Origin: Pseudoduganella ginsengisoli
GTDB lineage: Bacteria > Pseudomonadota > Gammaproteobacteria > Burkholderiales > Burkholderiaceae_D
NCBI RefSeq assembly: GCF_009720865.1
Contig: NZ_WNLA01000034.1
Span: 1 to 49,576 of the forward strand
Length of the DNA stretch: 49,576 nucleotides
Direction: 5' to 3'
Under the pieces are notes generated by a model, which saw only the letters and a list, made by a program, of their open reading frames with translations, made no database searches and had not been told where the DNA came from. The position numbers were made by a program, and so were the translations under genes. Positions 1-7,817 of the stretch are shown here, piece by piece (position 1 is the stretch's first letter; every line of letters begins with the position of its first letter).

Positions 1-6
1 GTCAAA

Positions 7-120
7 GCCTGATGACCATAGCAAGTCGGTCCCACCCCTTCCCATCCCGAACAGGACCGTGAAACGACTCTGCGCCGATGATAGTGCTGCAACCAGTGTG
101 AAAGTAGGTTATCGTCAGGC
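7..120 (+). rRNA. rrf: 5S ribosomal RNA
   Basis: The segment folds with complementary ends (GCCTGATGA at the 5' side, TCGTCAGGC at the 3' side) and contains conserved 5S blocks such as CCCATCCCGAACAGG, GTGAAACG and GCGCCGATG. Its length of about 114 bases is typical. It is followed at once by a strong terminator, so it is the last gene of an rRNA operon whose 16S and 23S genes lie outside the window to the left. The exact ends could move by one or two bases. Confidence 0.95.
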
Positions 121-131
121 TAGTTATTGAG

Positions 132-166
132 AAAAGCCCGCCAAGTTAGCTCTTGGCGGGCTTTTT
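132..166 (+). terminator. Rho-independent terminator of the rRNA operon
   Basis: A 14-base perfect inverted repeat (AAAAGCCCGCCAAG / CTTGGCGGGCTTTT) with a six-base loop TTAGCT ends in a run of five T. It lies 12 bases after the 5S gene and closes the rRNA operon. Confidence 0.93.
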
Positions 167-212
167 GTATTGTGCGCGGCGTTGTCAATGCTAGCCTGTT
201 ATGGCTGGCTCT

Positions 213-1001
213 TCACCTCGCATACTTGCGCCAGATCTCGGCCAATCGGCCATTCTCCTCCATCCGCAGCAATTCATCGTCGACTAGCGTGCGCAGCTCA
301 TGCGCGTATTCATAGTTGCGCGAGATACCAATGTAAAACGCGGTCGGCCGCATCCCTGGGACGCGTTCGCCAGCCAGGTCGCCATCAGCCAGATAGTCTT
401 TACCGATAGCGCTGAACCCGGTCATCACCTCATGCTTCTCCAGGAATAGTGCACAACGCCCGGCGTGCAGTTTGGCGATCAAAGAAGCGAAGTCGCGCGC
501 ACCCTGATCGACTTCGCCCGCTGTCAGGCCGTAGTTCAGGTAGTTGTAGCCGTGGATGCCACATACGCGGTAATGATGTATGTCCGTCAGGGAGTTGAGC
601 TTCAAACCGGTGGGATAATGCCGCCGCGAATAGTAGTAATAGGTGTTGGTTGAATAGTAGGCGCGGGTCAACAGAAAGTTCCGCTGGCGTTCAGGGTTAT
701 AAGTGAGGTTGAGCGCCATCTGGTACTGTTTCCCAAGCTTGGCGACAGCTTGGCAGCGCGGCCACGGCAGCAGTTCCAGTGTTGAGCGGATGCCGTTACG
801 GGTAAAGATCTCATTGACCACGTCGACAGCATAGCCGGTCAGCCTGCCCGGTGTTCCATCGCCGGCGCGCTGGCGATAGACATAGGGTGGCCATTCGTTC
901 TCGTCTTCGCAAATGGCGACATGGCTTATGCTGGCGGGTTGAGCGCCCGCGATGGCGACGGAGCCTGCAAGTTGAATGCTTGCCAACCACGCGTATCTCA
1001 T
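213..1001 (-). CDS. Periplasmic solute-binding protein, family 3-like (orphan)
   Basis: Predicted 262-residue exported protein. The ATG at 1001 is chosen because AGGAAAGG lies just upstream and the product then begins with a classical signal peptide (MRYAWLASIQ..., cleavage near AGAQPA). The mature part resembles the extracellular solute-binding family 3 fold, with an early ENEWPPYVY segment, a GYAVDVVNEIF segment and a C-terminal LAEIWRKYAR helix, as in amino-acid-binding proteins and their relatives. No ABC permease or ATPase gene is next to it, so it may serve a distant transporter or act as a sensory binding protein. The ligand cannot be told from the sequence. It is transcribed toward the rRNA terminator. 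Confidence 0.8.
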   Translation of the reverse strand: MRYAWLASIQLAGSVAIAGAQPASISHVAICEDENEWPPYVYRQRAGDGTPGRLTGYAVDVVNEIFTRNGIRSTLELLPWPRCQAVAKLGKQYQMALNLTYNPERQRNFLLTRAYYSTNTYYYYSRRHYPTGLKLNSLTDIHHYRVCGIHGYNYLNYGLTAGEVDQGARDFASLIAKLHAGRCALFLEKHEVMTGFSAIGKDYLADGDLAGERVPGMRPTAFYIGISRNYEYAHELRTLVDDELLRMEENGRLAEIWRKYAR

Positions 1002-1471
1002 AGCGACCTTTCCTGGCGCTTCAGCCAATGCTGCTGACAATCTCGCGCGGTACACAGGTGGTCAGTGGGGAGGCGACAGCTGGATCGATGGCGATAAACC
1101 AGCCGAGACGCGGCCGGCGTTGAACCACGGTGCCGAGCCCGCTGCCGTTCCACTTTTTAGCTGCGAGCGGACGGCGCCAGCATACCGCCTTCGCTGTTTT
1201 CATCGTGCAACTGCGTCTGCTGCCGGGAGGCTACCAAGCGCGCCTCCGTAAATGCTTCCACGAAATTATGCACTCTTCCAGGTAACAGTTGTGATGAACG
1301 TGCCATTTGTTGTTGAAAGGCGGCAGCGGCGCCAGAAAAAAGAAAATCCCCCATCAGCCTGAACGCGCTCAAGATCGCGCTCAGTGCGGATGGTGGTTTT
1401 GCATTGGATATCAGGGCGCAAGAAACCAGGCCGCAGCATGTGCGGCCAGTGTTTGACGGGGCGAATCCGGC
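1002..1471. other. Long intergenic region, no convincing gene
   Basis: This 470-base stretch separates two leftward genes. The only candidate is a leftward reading frame from an ATG at 1354 to 1157 (65 codons, beginning MGDFLFSGAAAAFQQQ). It has no clear ribosome binding site and no family I recognise. The rest shows no tRNA, terminator or repeat that I can support. It could hold the promoter of the solute-binding protein gene or the remnant of a decayed gene. Confidence 0.5.
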
Positions 1472-1822
1472 TTATACACCCCAGAGGATGTCGTGGCCTT
1501 CCGTCGAGGCCGCGCGCAACATTTGCAGCAGTGGATATACCCGCTGACCAAAACCGACATGCTGTTTTTCCGGCAAATCCGACCCGTCGCCATCGAGCGC
1601 ATCCACGTTGTGCGTGGTGTCTTTATGGTGTTCGATATCCAGGTCTTCGATATGCTGTTTGCTAAGCTGGACTTCTTTTTCCAGCATCGCCAGCACCTTG
1701 GGCGCTTCAGCTGCGGTGATCACGCCACGCTCCGGACTCTTGTTCAACACTTCAAGAATGCGCTCCGCGTGCTCCTGGTACATCATGACTGCCGGAGAGG
1801 ATTTGGATTTGAACGTGATCAT
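1472..1822 (-). CDS. DUF1840 domain-containing protein
   Basis: Predicted 116-residue cytoplasmic protein that matches the DUF1840 pattern along its whole length: a start MITFKSKSSPAVMMYQEHA, a central ERGVITAAEAPKVLAMLE segment, a variable acidic and histidine-rich middle, and a final YPLLQMLRAA...DILWGV block. The family is common in Betaproteobacteria and has no assigned function. There is no signal peptide or membrane segment. It stands alone, with 74 bases between it and the lipoprotein gene upstream on the same strand. Confidence 0.9.
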   Translation of the reverse strand: MITFKSKSSPAVMMYQEHAERILEVLNKSPERGVITAAEAPKVLAMLEKEVQLSKQHIEDLDIEHHKDTTHNVDALDGDGSDLPEKQHVGFGQRVYPLLQMLRAASTEGHDILWGV

Positions 1823-1896
1823 GGCGTTGTCCTGTCCTGTTGTTGTCCGTGAATGAAAGATAGCACGACTTCAGAACTTGCACACTAACAGTCTGT

Positions 1897-2418
1897 TCAT
1901 TCCGTTTTAAACGAGGTCAGGAACGTATCGACTGCTTCTTTATTCACGTGTTTTTCCCGTCCAGCCACAATGGCCTGGTAAACCCATTTATCTTTTGCAA
2001 CAAAACGGCCATACAGCACCATGGGTTCACCATTGCGCGAGCCCTTCGCTTCAATGGACGTGACCGTGCGCCGGCCGTCGGCAGCCGCTGCTTCCGCTGT
2101 CACGGTGCCATTTATATTCTTCACCATCGTGTTTTTCATGGTGGCGATCGCCATTTGCGCGCGCGTGGCATCCGGCAGTTCCGCGCTGCCAACTGCAAAC
2201 GTCACGCCATCAATTTCCGCCGCGGCCATATGCATGCTGACCTTGTCGTCCCCGAGATTGATGTTGCGGCTTTGCGTCGCCGGCTTCGCAGGAAACAGCA
2301 CCGTATAAGGAATGCCCAGGTTGCGGTAATCGCGCCAGTCGAATTTGGGACTGCAGCCGCCCACCAGGACGGCAACGCAGGCGGCAACAATGAAACGTTG
2401 AGGGGATGTGGTATGCAT
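1897..2418 (-). CDS. Hypothetical lipoprotein
   Basis: Predicted 173-residue lipoprotein. The N-terminus has a short hydrophobic stretch ending in the lipobox VGGC with the acylated cysteine at residue 22, followed by SPKFDW. The rest is a soluble periplasmic domain (VLFPAKPATQSRNINLG, VTFAVGSAELPDATRAQ, KWVYQAIVAGREKHVNKEA) with a layout seen in small proteobacterial proteins of unknown function. Nothing shows an active site. Codon use and GC look native, unlike the RHS gene that is divergent from it. Function unknown. Confidence 0.8.
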   Translation of the reverse strand: MHTTSPQRFIVAACVAVLVGGCSPKFDWRDYRNLGIPYTVLFPAKPATQSRNINLGDDKVSMHMAAAEIDGVTFAVGSAELPDATRAQMAIATMKNTMVKNINGTVTAEAAAADGRRTVTSIEAKGSRNGEPMVLYGRFVAKDKWVYQAIVAGREKHVNKEAVDTFLTSFKTE

Positions 2419-2555
2419 ACGCTAATGTTAGCAAATGCCATCCTCTCGTGCCATGGTTTGTTTTCTATTTCATTAACACAATGGCCGGCAAGTCAATAGT
2501 TATTTTCACGGCTGCGCATGTCCCGGAGTGATCGTAGTTGTCATTGTGATTTTTC

Positions 2556-2584
2556 TTGACAGAATAATTATAAATAATTAATGT
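2556..2584 (+). promoter_or_regulatory. Possible sigma-70 promoter of the RHS gene
   Basis: A perfect -35 hexamer TTGACA at 2556-2561 lies in a very AT-rich stretch (about 2540-2605). At 17-base spacing the -10 candidate is only TAATGT (3 of 6 matches), so the -10 assignment is weak. The AT-rich block contrasts with the GC-rich surroundings and is the kind of region that nucleoid silencers such as H-NS/MvaT proteins bind. Confidence 0.35.
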
Positions 2585-2621
2585 TTTATATTTTTTAATA
2601 TTCGTCCCGGAAAATCTCAGC

Positions 2622-5600
2622 ATGAAGATGGCCATAAAGAATTACAATTTTATTGGGATGGCAGCCCTTAATTTCATCTGCTATCCAGCATTTGCTCAAA
2701 GCGATACGCCGGTTGTGGTCGTTACGGGACAGCGACCACAACAGGACCCCAATCCTACGCTGGTAAATCTATCCTGGTATCCTACCCATGGGCGGATAGT
2801 ATCGGTGGCTCCCAGGGCTAAACCGCCGGCTGATAGGAATTCGGATACGACTGATAAGTGCACCTCGCCTACGACGAACAAGCCGGTTGTTATCGCCACT
2901 GGCGAGAAATTCCTTCCGCAAAAGGATTTTGAGCATAATTCCTTGCAAAGCTTATCATTGTCTCGTACATATCGCGCCCAACAGAATACTGCACGGCTGT
3001 TTGGACCTAATTGGTATTCGTCACTCGATTACCCTAAATTGGAATATGCGCCGACATGCCAAACTTATCGGCTCTACATGGGCTGCATGCCAGATTGGAT
3101 TAAAGTACGTTTCCCTGATGGTGGAGCTTATAGCTTCCAAGTTGCTTCGTCAGCTACCTACCTTCCCGCAGGCGTAACTGACGGTAATTCCGCTATGGGC
3201 GTCATTATTCAAACGGCCAATCCTTTGGTATTGCAGCTCGATGGCAAAGAATACCGGTATGACCGCTGGAACAAAAATTTACTGTCCATCAGTGAGGGCG
3301 GACAGGTCTTACAAACGTTCAATTACAATACCGCCGACCGATTAGAGTCGATAACCACGCGTTCTGGCGGCACTGTTTCTTTTACCTGGTCAAATATCGC
3401 GTACAACAATTATGCGGTCACGGCCGTGACTGCGCCAGACGGGCAGGTTTGGTCATACGGCTATGATGGCGAGATGAATTTAACTAGCGTCACTCCACCG
3501 TCGTCATCGACCGGCATCCGAACCTACCACTATGACCACGATGTCAATCAAATGCCGATTTTAAGTGGCTATAGCATCGACGGCGTAAGGATGACGCGTT
3601 ATTCGTATGATGCCAGTCGTCGCGCCATCAAGAGCGGTTATGAAAACAATGAAGAGTACGAGACTTTCCAATACGGGCCGGACTATACGATTGTCAGCAA
3701 CGAAAAAGGAAATCAGACGCGCTATGACTTCCTGGTTTCTGGTGCATCAAAAAAATTGCTGAAAGCCAGTAATTCGGCCACAGCTTCCTGCCCATTGGCA
3801 ACGGCATCGAGTAATGTCTATGCCGCCAACGGTTTTATGGATTATTCCCTTGATCAAAAGGGTGTCAAAACCGACTTTGATTACAATAGTAGCGGCTTGC
3901 TGATGAGCAAAGTTACGGCAGCTGGTACGACCAGCGCGCTCACTGAAGTCAATACGTGGTCGGGGCCGCAATTGGTGCAGACGATAGTCAAAGATGCGTC
4001 GGGTCAGGACTTCCTGCGCAGGAATTACGATTACGTTAGTGGTGGTTTGGCTGACAAGTGGTTGAAGAGCGAGACGATTACGGATTTGGCTACCAACGTA
4101 CAACGTATCACGTCTTATGCATATACATTCCATGCGAATAATTCATTGGCCACCAAGACCATTACACGCGCACTGCCCAACGGTGCAAGTGCCTCGACGG
4201 TCATTGCCTATGATCCGAACGGATACAAGATATCGATGACTAATCCGCTGGGGCATGTCACCACGTGGTCTGGCCACGACGGTATGGGACGGCCCGGCCG
4301 GATGACGGACCCTAACGGTGTCGCCACCGATTACCAATATGATGCCCGCGGTAACGTCCTCGCTGAAATTGTGCGCCTGGCTGGCGGCGATCGGGCCACA
4401 TACTATACGTATAACGGTAATAACCAGGTTACCAATATCGATTATCCGGACGGAACCAACAACCGCTATGAATACAATTCCGCAGGCCGGGTGATTAACA
4501 GTGGTAATGCCCAGTTTGAGATGGCAAGCCATACGCTGGACGTGGCCAACCGGATATCGATGACGCAGTCCGATCGTATGACGCCTTATGCCAGCGGTAG
4601 CACACTGGCGGCAAACTTCGACGGGAAATTTGCTACCACGCTGCAAAAAGACAGCCTGGGCCGGCCGTGGGTCGAAACAGGGAACAATGGCCAGCGGGTG
4701 CAATATGCGTACGATGCCAATGGCAATGTCCAGACCAAGACCGATGCAGCCGGCCGGGTGACCCGCTTCGATTACGATGCACAGAACCGCATTACCAAGG
4801 TCACCAGTGCAGATAACGGAACGGTTCAATATGGTTACGATACCAGAGGGAATCTGCAGTTCATCGAAGACCAGCGCGGGCTGCGTACTACGTACACCTA
4901 CGACGGATTCGGGAATAAACTGACCCAGAGCAGCCCGGATACGGGTTTGACCACCTATACCTATGACAGTGCAGGCCGGATGGCCACCGAGACCGGTGCG
5001 GACGGCAAAGTGTTCCGTTACAGCTGGGATGCGCTGGACCGCATGGTGAGCAAGCTGACCAGCAGTGAGCCGAATCTGTACACGTATGATGAAGGCAGCT
5101 ATGGCAAAGGAAAACTGACCAAGTTTGCCGATTGGACTGGCGAAACCCAATACACCTATAACGATGCCGGACAGCTGCTTACCCAGGTAAATAATATTTT
5201 CGGCAAGTTGTTTACCACCAGCTGGGCATATGATTCCAGCGGCCGCTTGCAGCGCCTGACCTATCCGACTGGTTTGGTGGTCGATTACAGCTACGACAGC
5301 TATGGGCGCGTTTCTGCGGTGACGAGTAATCTGGGCGCCCCATGGTCCACGCTCGCCAACTCCATGCTGTACCAGCCGTATTCGAATCTGCGTTTCGGGT
5401 GGAAATTCGGCAATGGCTTGCCACGTATGGTGACGCTCGATACCGATGGCCGGGTGTCCAATTTGTCCACGCCGGGCAAACACGGCCTGACACTGGGTTA
5501 TAACAACGTCGAGATGATGACCAGCCTGACGGACAGCATTTACCCAGGATTAAGCGCAACGTTGGCCTACGACACAATTGACCGGCTGGGGTCAGTGACA

Positions 5601-6797
5601 AGGACCGGTGATGCACAAAGCTTTGCGCTGGATAAGACGGGAAATCGTACTTCTCACGTGCGCCAAGGCGCCACTTATACCTACACCACGTCAACAGGCA
5701 ACCGTCTTAACACCTGGAGTGGCGGCGGCCAACTCCGCAGTTTTGGTTACGACGCAGTTGGTAACGTAACGAGTGAAGCATTGAACGGGGGCGGCTCGCG
5801 CAGCTATACCTACGATGCCTTCAATCGGATGAACGGCGTATTTGTCAATGGCGCCCGTGTCGGCGATTATCGCGTGAATGCACTGAACCAGCGTGCGGTG
5901 AAACTGGCTTCTGGTATGGGCGTGTATTACATCTACGGACCTCAGGGTGAAATGCTGGCGGAATTCATCGATGGCACGACGACCAATACAGCTTACGTCT
6001 GGTTTGGCGGCGAATTGCTGGGCATGGCGCGTGGCTCGAAATTCTACGCCAGCCACAACGATGCATTGGGCCGGCCGGAGTTATTGACCGACAGCTCGGG
6101 CGCCGTTGCATGGCGTGCCGAGAACGCCGCTTTTGACCGCCGGACGGTGGTTACGGATAACGTGGGCGGCCTGAACGTTGGTTTCCCGGGCCAGTATTAT
6201 GATGCCGAAAGCGGCTTGTGGTACAACTGGAACCGCTATTACGATGCGTCGCTGGGCCGCTATCTGCAAAGCGACCCGATTGGTTTATCCGGAGGGCTGA
6301 ATACCTATGCGTATGTTTCCGGAAATCCGCTCTCTTCAATCGATCCTAACGGTCTCGATGGCATGTTCGTGACGTTTGTGGGCTATATGGCAGACACGGG
6401 GGCGGGCTTTAGTTTGCCGGTCGGTCACTCTGGCGTTATCGCGATTGATAATAATACCGGCGCGACCCAATATTTTGACCTCGGCCGCTATGGCGGAAAG
6501 TACGGTGACGTGCGCGGACCAATCGATGTCGGTACCATGAAATTCGATAGTGACGGCATGCCGACGCAGGAGTCGATGAATGAGATCCAGCAACGGGTAA
6601 GCGAGTTTGCCGGAAAAGGCGTTAAACCAACAACGATTTACAACAAGAAGGCTGATGCGAATAAAATCACGAAGTTCGCGTTGGATCGGCAGAAAAATAT
6701 TGCGAAAATGCCTTATACGTTAAATCCTTTGGGGAAAAACAAGTTTAACGTTTGCCATACGTTCGCTTGGGAAGCTTTCCAGGCAGGATCGCAATGA
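2622..6797 (+). CDS. Sec-exported RHS/YD-repeat protein with a C-terminal toxin-like domain
   Basis: Predicted 1391-residue protein. Residues 1-25 look like a Sec signal peptide ending CYPAFA. A DUF6531-like entry segment (VIATGEKFLPQKDF) lies near residues 86-125, followed by many YD repeats (YDANGNVQ, YDSAGRM, YDAFNRM) that should form the hollow RHS shell. The conserved core end (RYLQSDPIGLSGGLNTY ... DPNGL) finishes at residue 1245, where toxin domains are usually joined. The last 146 residues are unlike the core. They carry GHSGVIAI (H1269) and NVCHTFAW (C1378), a His-before-Cys order as in permuted NlpC/P60-like enzymes; that reading is inference. No PAAR domain or type VI genes are nearby, so export by Sec is likely. 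The stop overlaps the start of the next gene. The AT-rich upstream region and lower GC suggest acquisition by transfer. Confidence 0.9.
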   Translation: MKMAIKNYNFIGMAALNFICYPAFAQSDTPVVVVTGQRPQQDPNPTLVNLSWYPTHGRIVSVAPRAKPPADRNSDTTDKCTSPTTNKPVVIATGEKFLPQKDFEHNSLQSLSLSRTYRAQQNTARLFGPNWYSSLDYPKLEYAPTCQTYRLYMGCMPDWIKVRFPDGGAYSFQVASSATYLPAGVTDGNSAMGVIIQTANPLVLQLDGKEYRYDRWNKNLLSISEGGQVLQTFNYNTADRLESITTRSGGTVSFTWSNIAYNNYAVTAVTAPDGQVWSYGYDGEMNLTSVTPPSSSTGIRTYHYDHDVNQMPILSGYSIDGVRMTRYSYDASRRAIKSGYENNEEYETFQYGPDYTIVSNEKGNQTRYDFLVSGASKKLLKASNSATASCPLATASSNVYAANGFMDYSLDQKGVKTDFDYNSSGLLMSKVTAAGTTSALTEVNTWSGPQLVQTIVKDASGQDFLRRNYDYVSGGLADKWLKSETITDLATNVQRITSYAYTFHANNSLATKTITRALPNGASASTVIAYDPNGYKISMTNPLGHVTTWSGHDGMGRPGRMTDPNGVATDYQYDARGNVLAEIVRLAGGDRATYYTYNGNNQVTNIDYPDGTNNRYEYNSAGRVINSGNAQFEMASHTLDVANRISMTQSDRMTPYASGSTLAANFDGKFATTLQKDSLGRPWVETGNNGQRVQYAYDANGNVQTKTDAAGRVTRFDYDAQNRITKVTSADNGTVQYGYDTRGNLQFIEDQRGLRTTYTYDGFGNKLTQSSPDTGLTTYTYDSAGRMATETGADGKVFRYSWDALDRMVSKLTSSEPNLYTYDEGSYGKGKLTKFADWTGETQYTYNDAGQLLTQVNNIFGKLFTTSWAYDSSGRLQRLTYPTGLVVDYSYDSYGRVSAVTSNLGAPWSTLANSMLYQPYSNLRFGWKFGNGLPRMVTLDTDGRVSNLSTPGKHGLTLGYNNVEMMTSLTDSIYPGLSATLAYDTIDRLGSVTRTGDAQSFALDKTGNRTSHVRQGATYTYTTSTGNRLNTWSGGGQLRSFGYDAVGNVTSEALNGGGSRSYTYDAFNRMNGVFVNGARVGDYRVNALNQRAVKLASGMGVYYIYGPQGEMLAEFIDGTTTNTAYVWFGGELLGMARGSKFYASHNDALGRPELLTDSSGAVAWRAENAAFDRRTVVTDNVGGLNVGFPGQYYDAESGLWYNWNRYYDASLGRYLQSDPIGLSGGLNTYAYVSGNPLSSIDPNGLDGMFVTFVGYMADTGAGFSLPVGHSGVIAIDNNTGATQYFDLGRYGGKYGDVRGPIDVGTMKFDSDGMPTQESMNEIQQRVSEFAGKGVKPTTIYNKKADANKITKFALDRQKNIAKMPYTLNPLGKNKFNVCHTFAWEAFQAGSQ

Positions 6798-7117
6798 AAA
6801 CCGGCTTCTTGTCGATTGCCCTGCTAGCGTTGACGTGCCTGTCGGCTTTTTTGTTCTTCCGGCAATTGGATAGTGCTTTGGAAGTCGACAGCCTGAAAGA
6901 GCAAGTCAGGATGCAGCGAAGGGAAGCCAGCATATTGGAAAATGTGTTGAACGAAAACTTCGCTCCCTGTGCCATCAAGGTTGCAGGCTTTGAACAGGCA
7001 ATGCAAAAACACGGCCGTACCGTGCTTTGGCAAGGCGATGTGGCACAGGTGGGAATCTACAAGGTGGTCAAGAAAGAAGGGTGCATCGTAGCCGTCAATA
7101 CCGTTGACGGGGCATAA
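6794..7117 (+). CDS. Putative membrane-anchored immunity protein to the RHS toxin
   Basis: Predicted 107-residue protein. The ATG at 6794 overlaps the RHS stop codon (ATGA), so the two genes are translationally coupled; that start also gives a clean N-terminal hydrophobic segment (about residues 5-22, FLSIALLALTCLSAFLFF). A charged, coiled-coil-like stretch follows, then a small domain with two cysteines (APCAIKVAGF, KEGCIVAVN). Position, size and coupling fit an immunity protein, and the membrane or periplasmic location would suit a toxin acting in the envelope. No known immunity family is recognised, so the role is inferred from context only. Upstream in-frame starts inside the RHS gene are less likely because they lengthen the protein ahead of the signal-like segment. 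Confidence 0.7.
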   Translation: MKTGFLSIALLALTCLSAFLFFRQLDSALEVDSLKEQVRMQRREASILENVLNENFAPCAIKVAGFEQAMQKHGRTVLWQGDVAQVGIYKVVKKEGCIVAVNTVDGA

Positions 7118-7156
7118 GAGCATCCGGTTCCTTGTGGTTGCGGAGTGAAGCCTGCG

Positions 7157-7183
7157 GCCGGCCCGGTTCAAGACCGGGCCGGC
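7157..7183. repeat. GC-rich perfect hairpin
   Basis: A 10-base perfect inverted repeat (GCCGGCCCGG / CCGGGCCGGC) with a seven-base loop TTCAAGA lies between the putative immunity gene and the DUF2058 gene. No T tract follows, so it is not a typical intrinsic terminator. It could be a REP-like element or could slow RNA decay. Confidence 0.6.
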
Positions 7184-7274
7184 ACGGGCTGATCGTAAGG
7201 GAGGCTCCTCTGCTATGCTAACGGCTTTCACCGTCCAGCAACGGAAGCTGGAAGTATAGATCGATGGAGCTAGC

Positions 7275-7817
7275 ATGGTTTCGCTGCAAGAACAATTAAT
7301 GAAGGCCGGTTTGGTCGATAAAAAGAAGGTACAAAAGGTCAACCAGGACAAGACCAAGCAAAAGAAAGAAGAACGCCGCACGGGCCAGCAAAGCGTTGAC
7401 GAAGCGAAGCTCGCCGCAGCGGAACTGCAGCGCAAGAATGCCGAACGCGCCCGTGAATTCAATGCGCAGCGCGATGCTGCCGCCAATGAAAAAGCCGTGC
7501 AGGCGCAAATTGCGCAATTGGTGCAAAAGAACCGCCAACCCAAGGCCGCTAAAGGCGCCGGCGAAATCGCCTACAACTTCACGTATGGCGCCAAAATCGA
7601 ACGGATTTACGTGTCTGCCGCTGTGCAGGAACACCTGGTGGCAGGGCGCCTGGCCATCGTCGGCATGGGCGACCAGTTTGAACTGGTGCCGCGCGTGATT
7701 GCCGATAAAATCGCCGAACGCGACGAAGCGCGTGTAGTACGGGCCAAGGCGGCGGCCACGCCGATGGAAGACGATCCGTACGCGGACTTCAAAATCCCCG
7801 ACGACTTCACTTGGTGA
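7275..7817 (+). CDS. DUF2058 (YaiL-like) protein
   Basis: Predicted 180-residue basic protein of the DUF2058 family, recognised by the start MVSLQEQLMKAGLVDKKK, the highly charged Lys/Glu/Gln-rich helix up to about residue 95, and the C-terminal domain with EIAYNFTYGAKIERIYV and GRLAIVGMGDQFELVP. A GGAG motif precedes the ATG. The E. coli relative YaiL has been described as a nucleoprotein or polysome-associated protein, but no biochemical role is settled. Its stop overlaps by 11 bases the 3' end of the convergent comM gene, so the two transcripts collide tail to tail. Confidence 0.88.
   Translation: MVSLQEQLMKAGLVDKKKVQKVNQDKTKQKKEERRTGQQSVDEAKLAAAELQRKNAERAREFNAQRDAAANEKAVQAQIAQLVQKNRQPKAAKGAGEIAYNFTYGAKIERIYVSAAVQEHLVAGRLAIVGMGDQFELVPRVIADKIAERDEARVVRAKAAATPMEDDPYADFKIPDDFTW

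Noticed and set aside
4143..5483. Long open frame on the minus strand inside the RHS gene (446 codons)
   Set aside because: It is opposite the YD repeats, whose periodic codon pattern keeps the complement free of stops. The translation has no recognisable domain, and the plus-strand RHS protein is clear.
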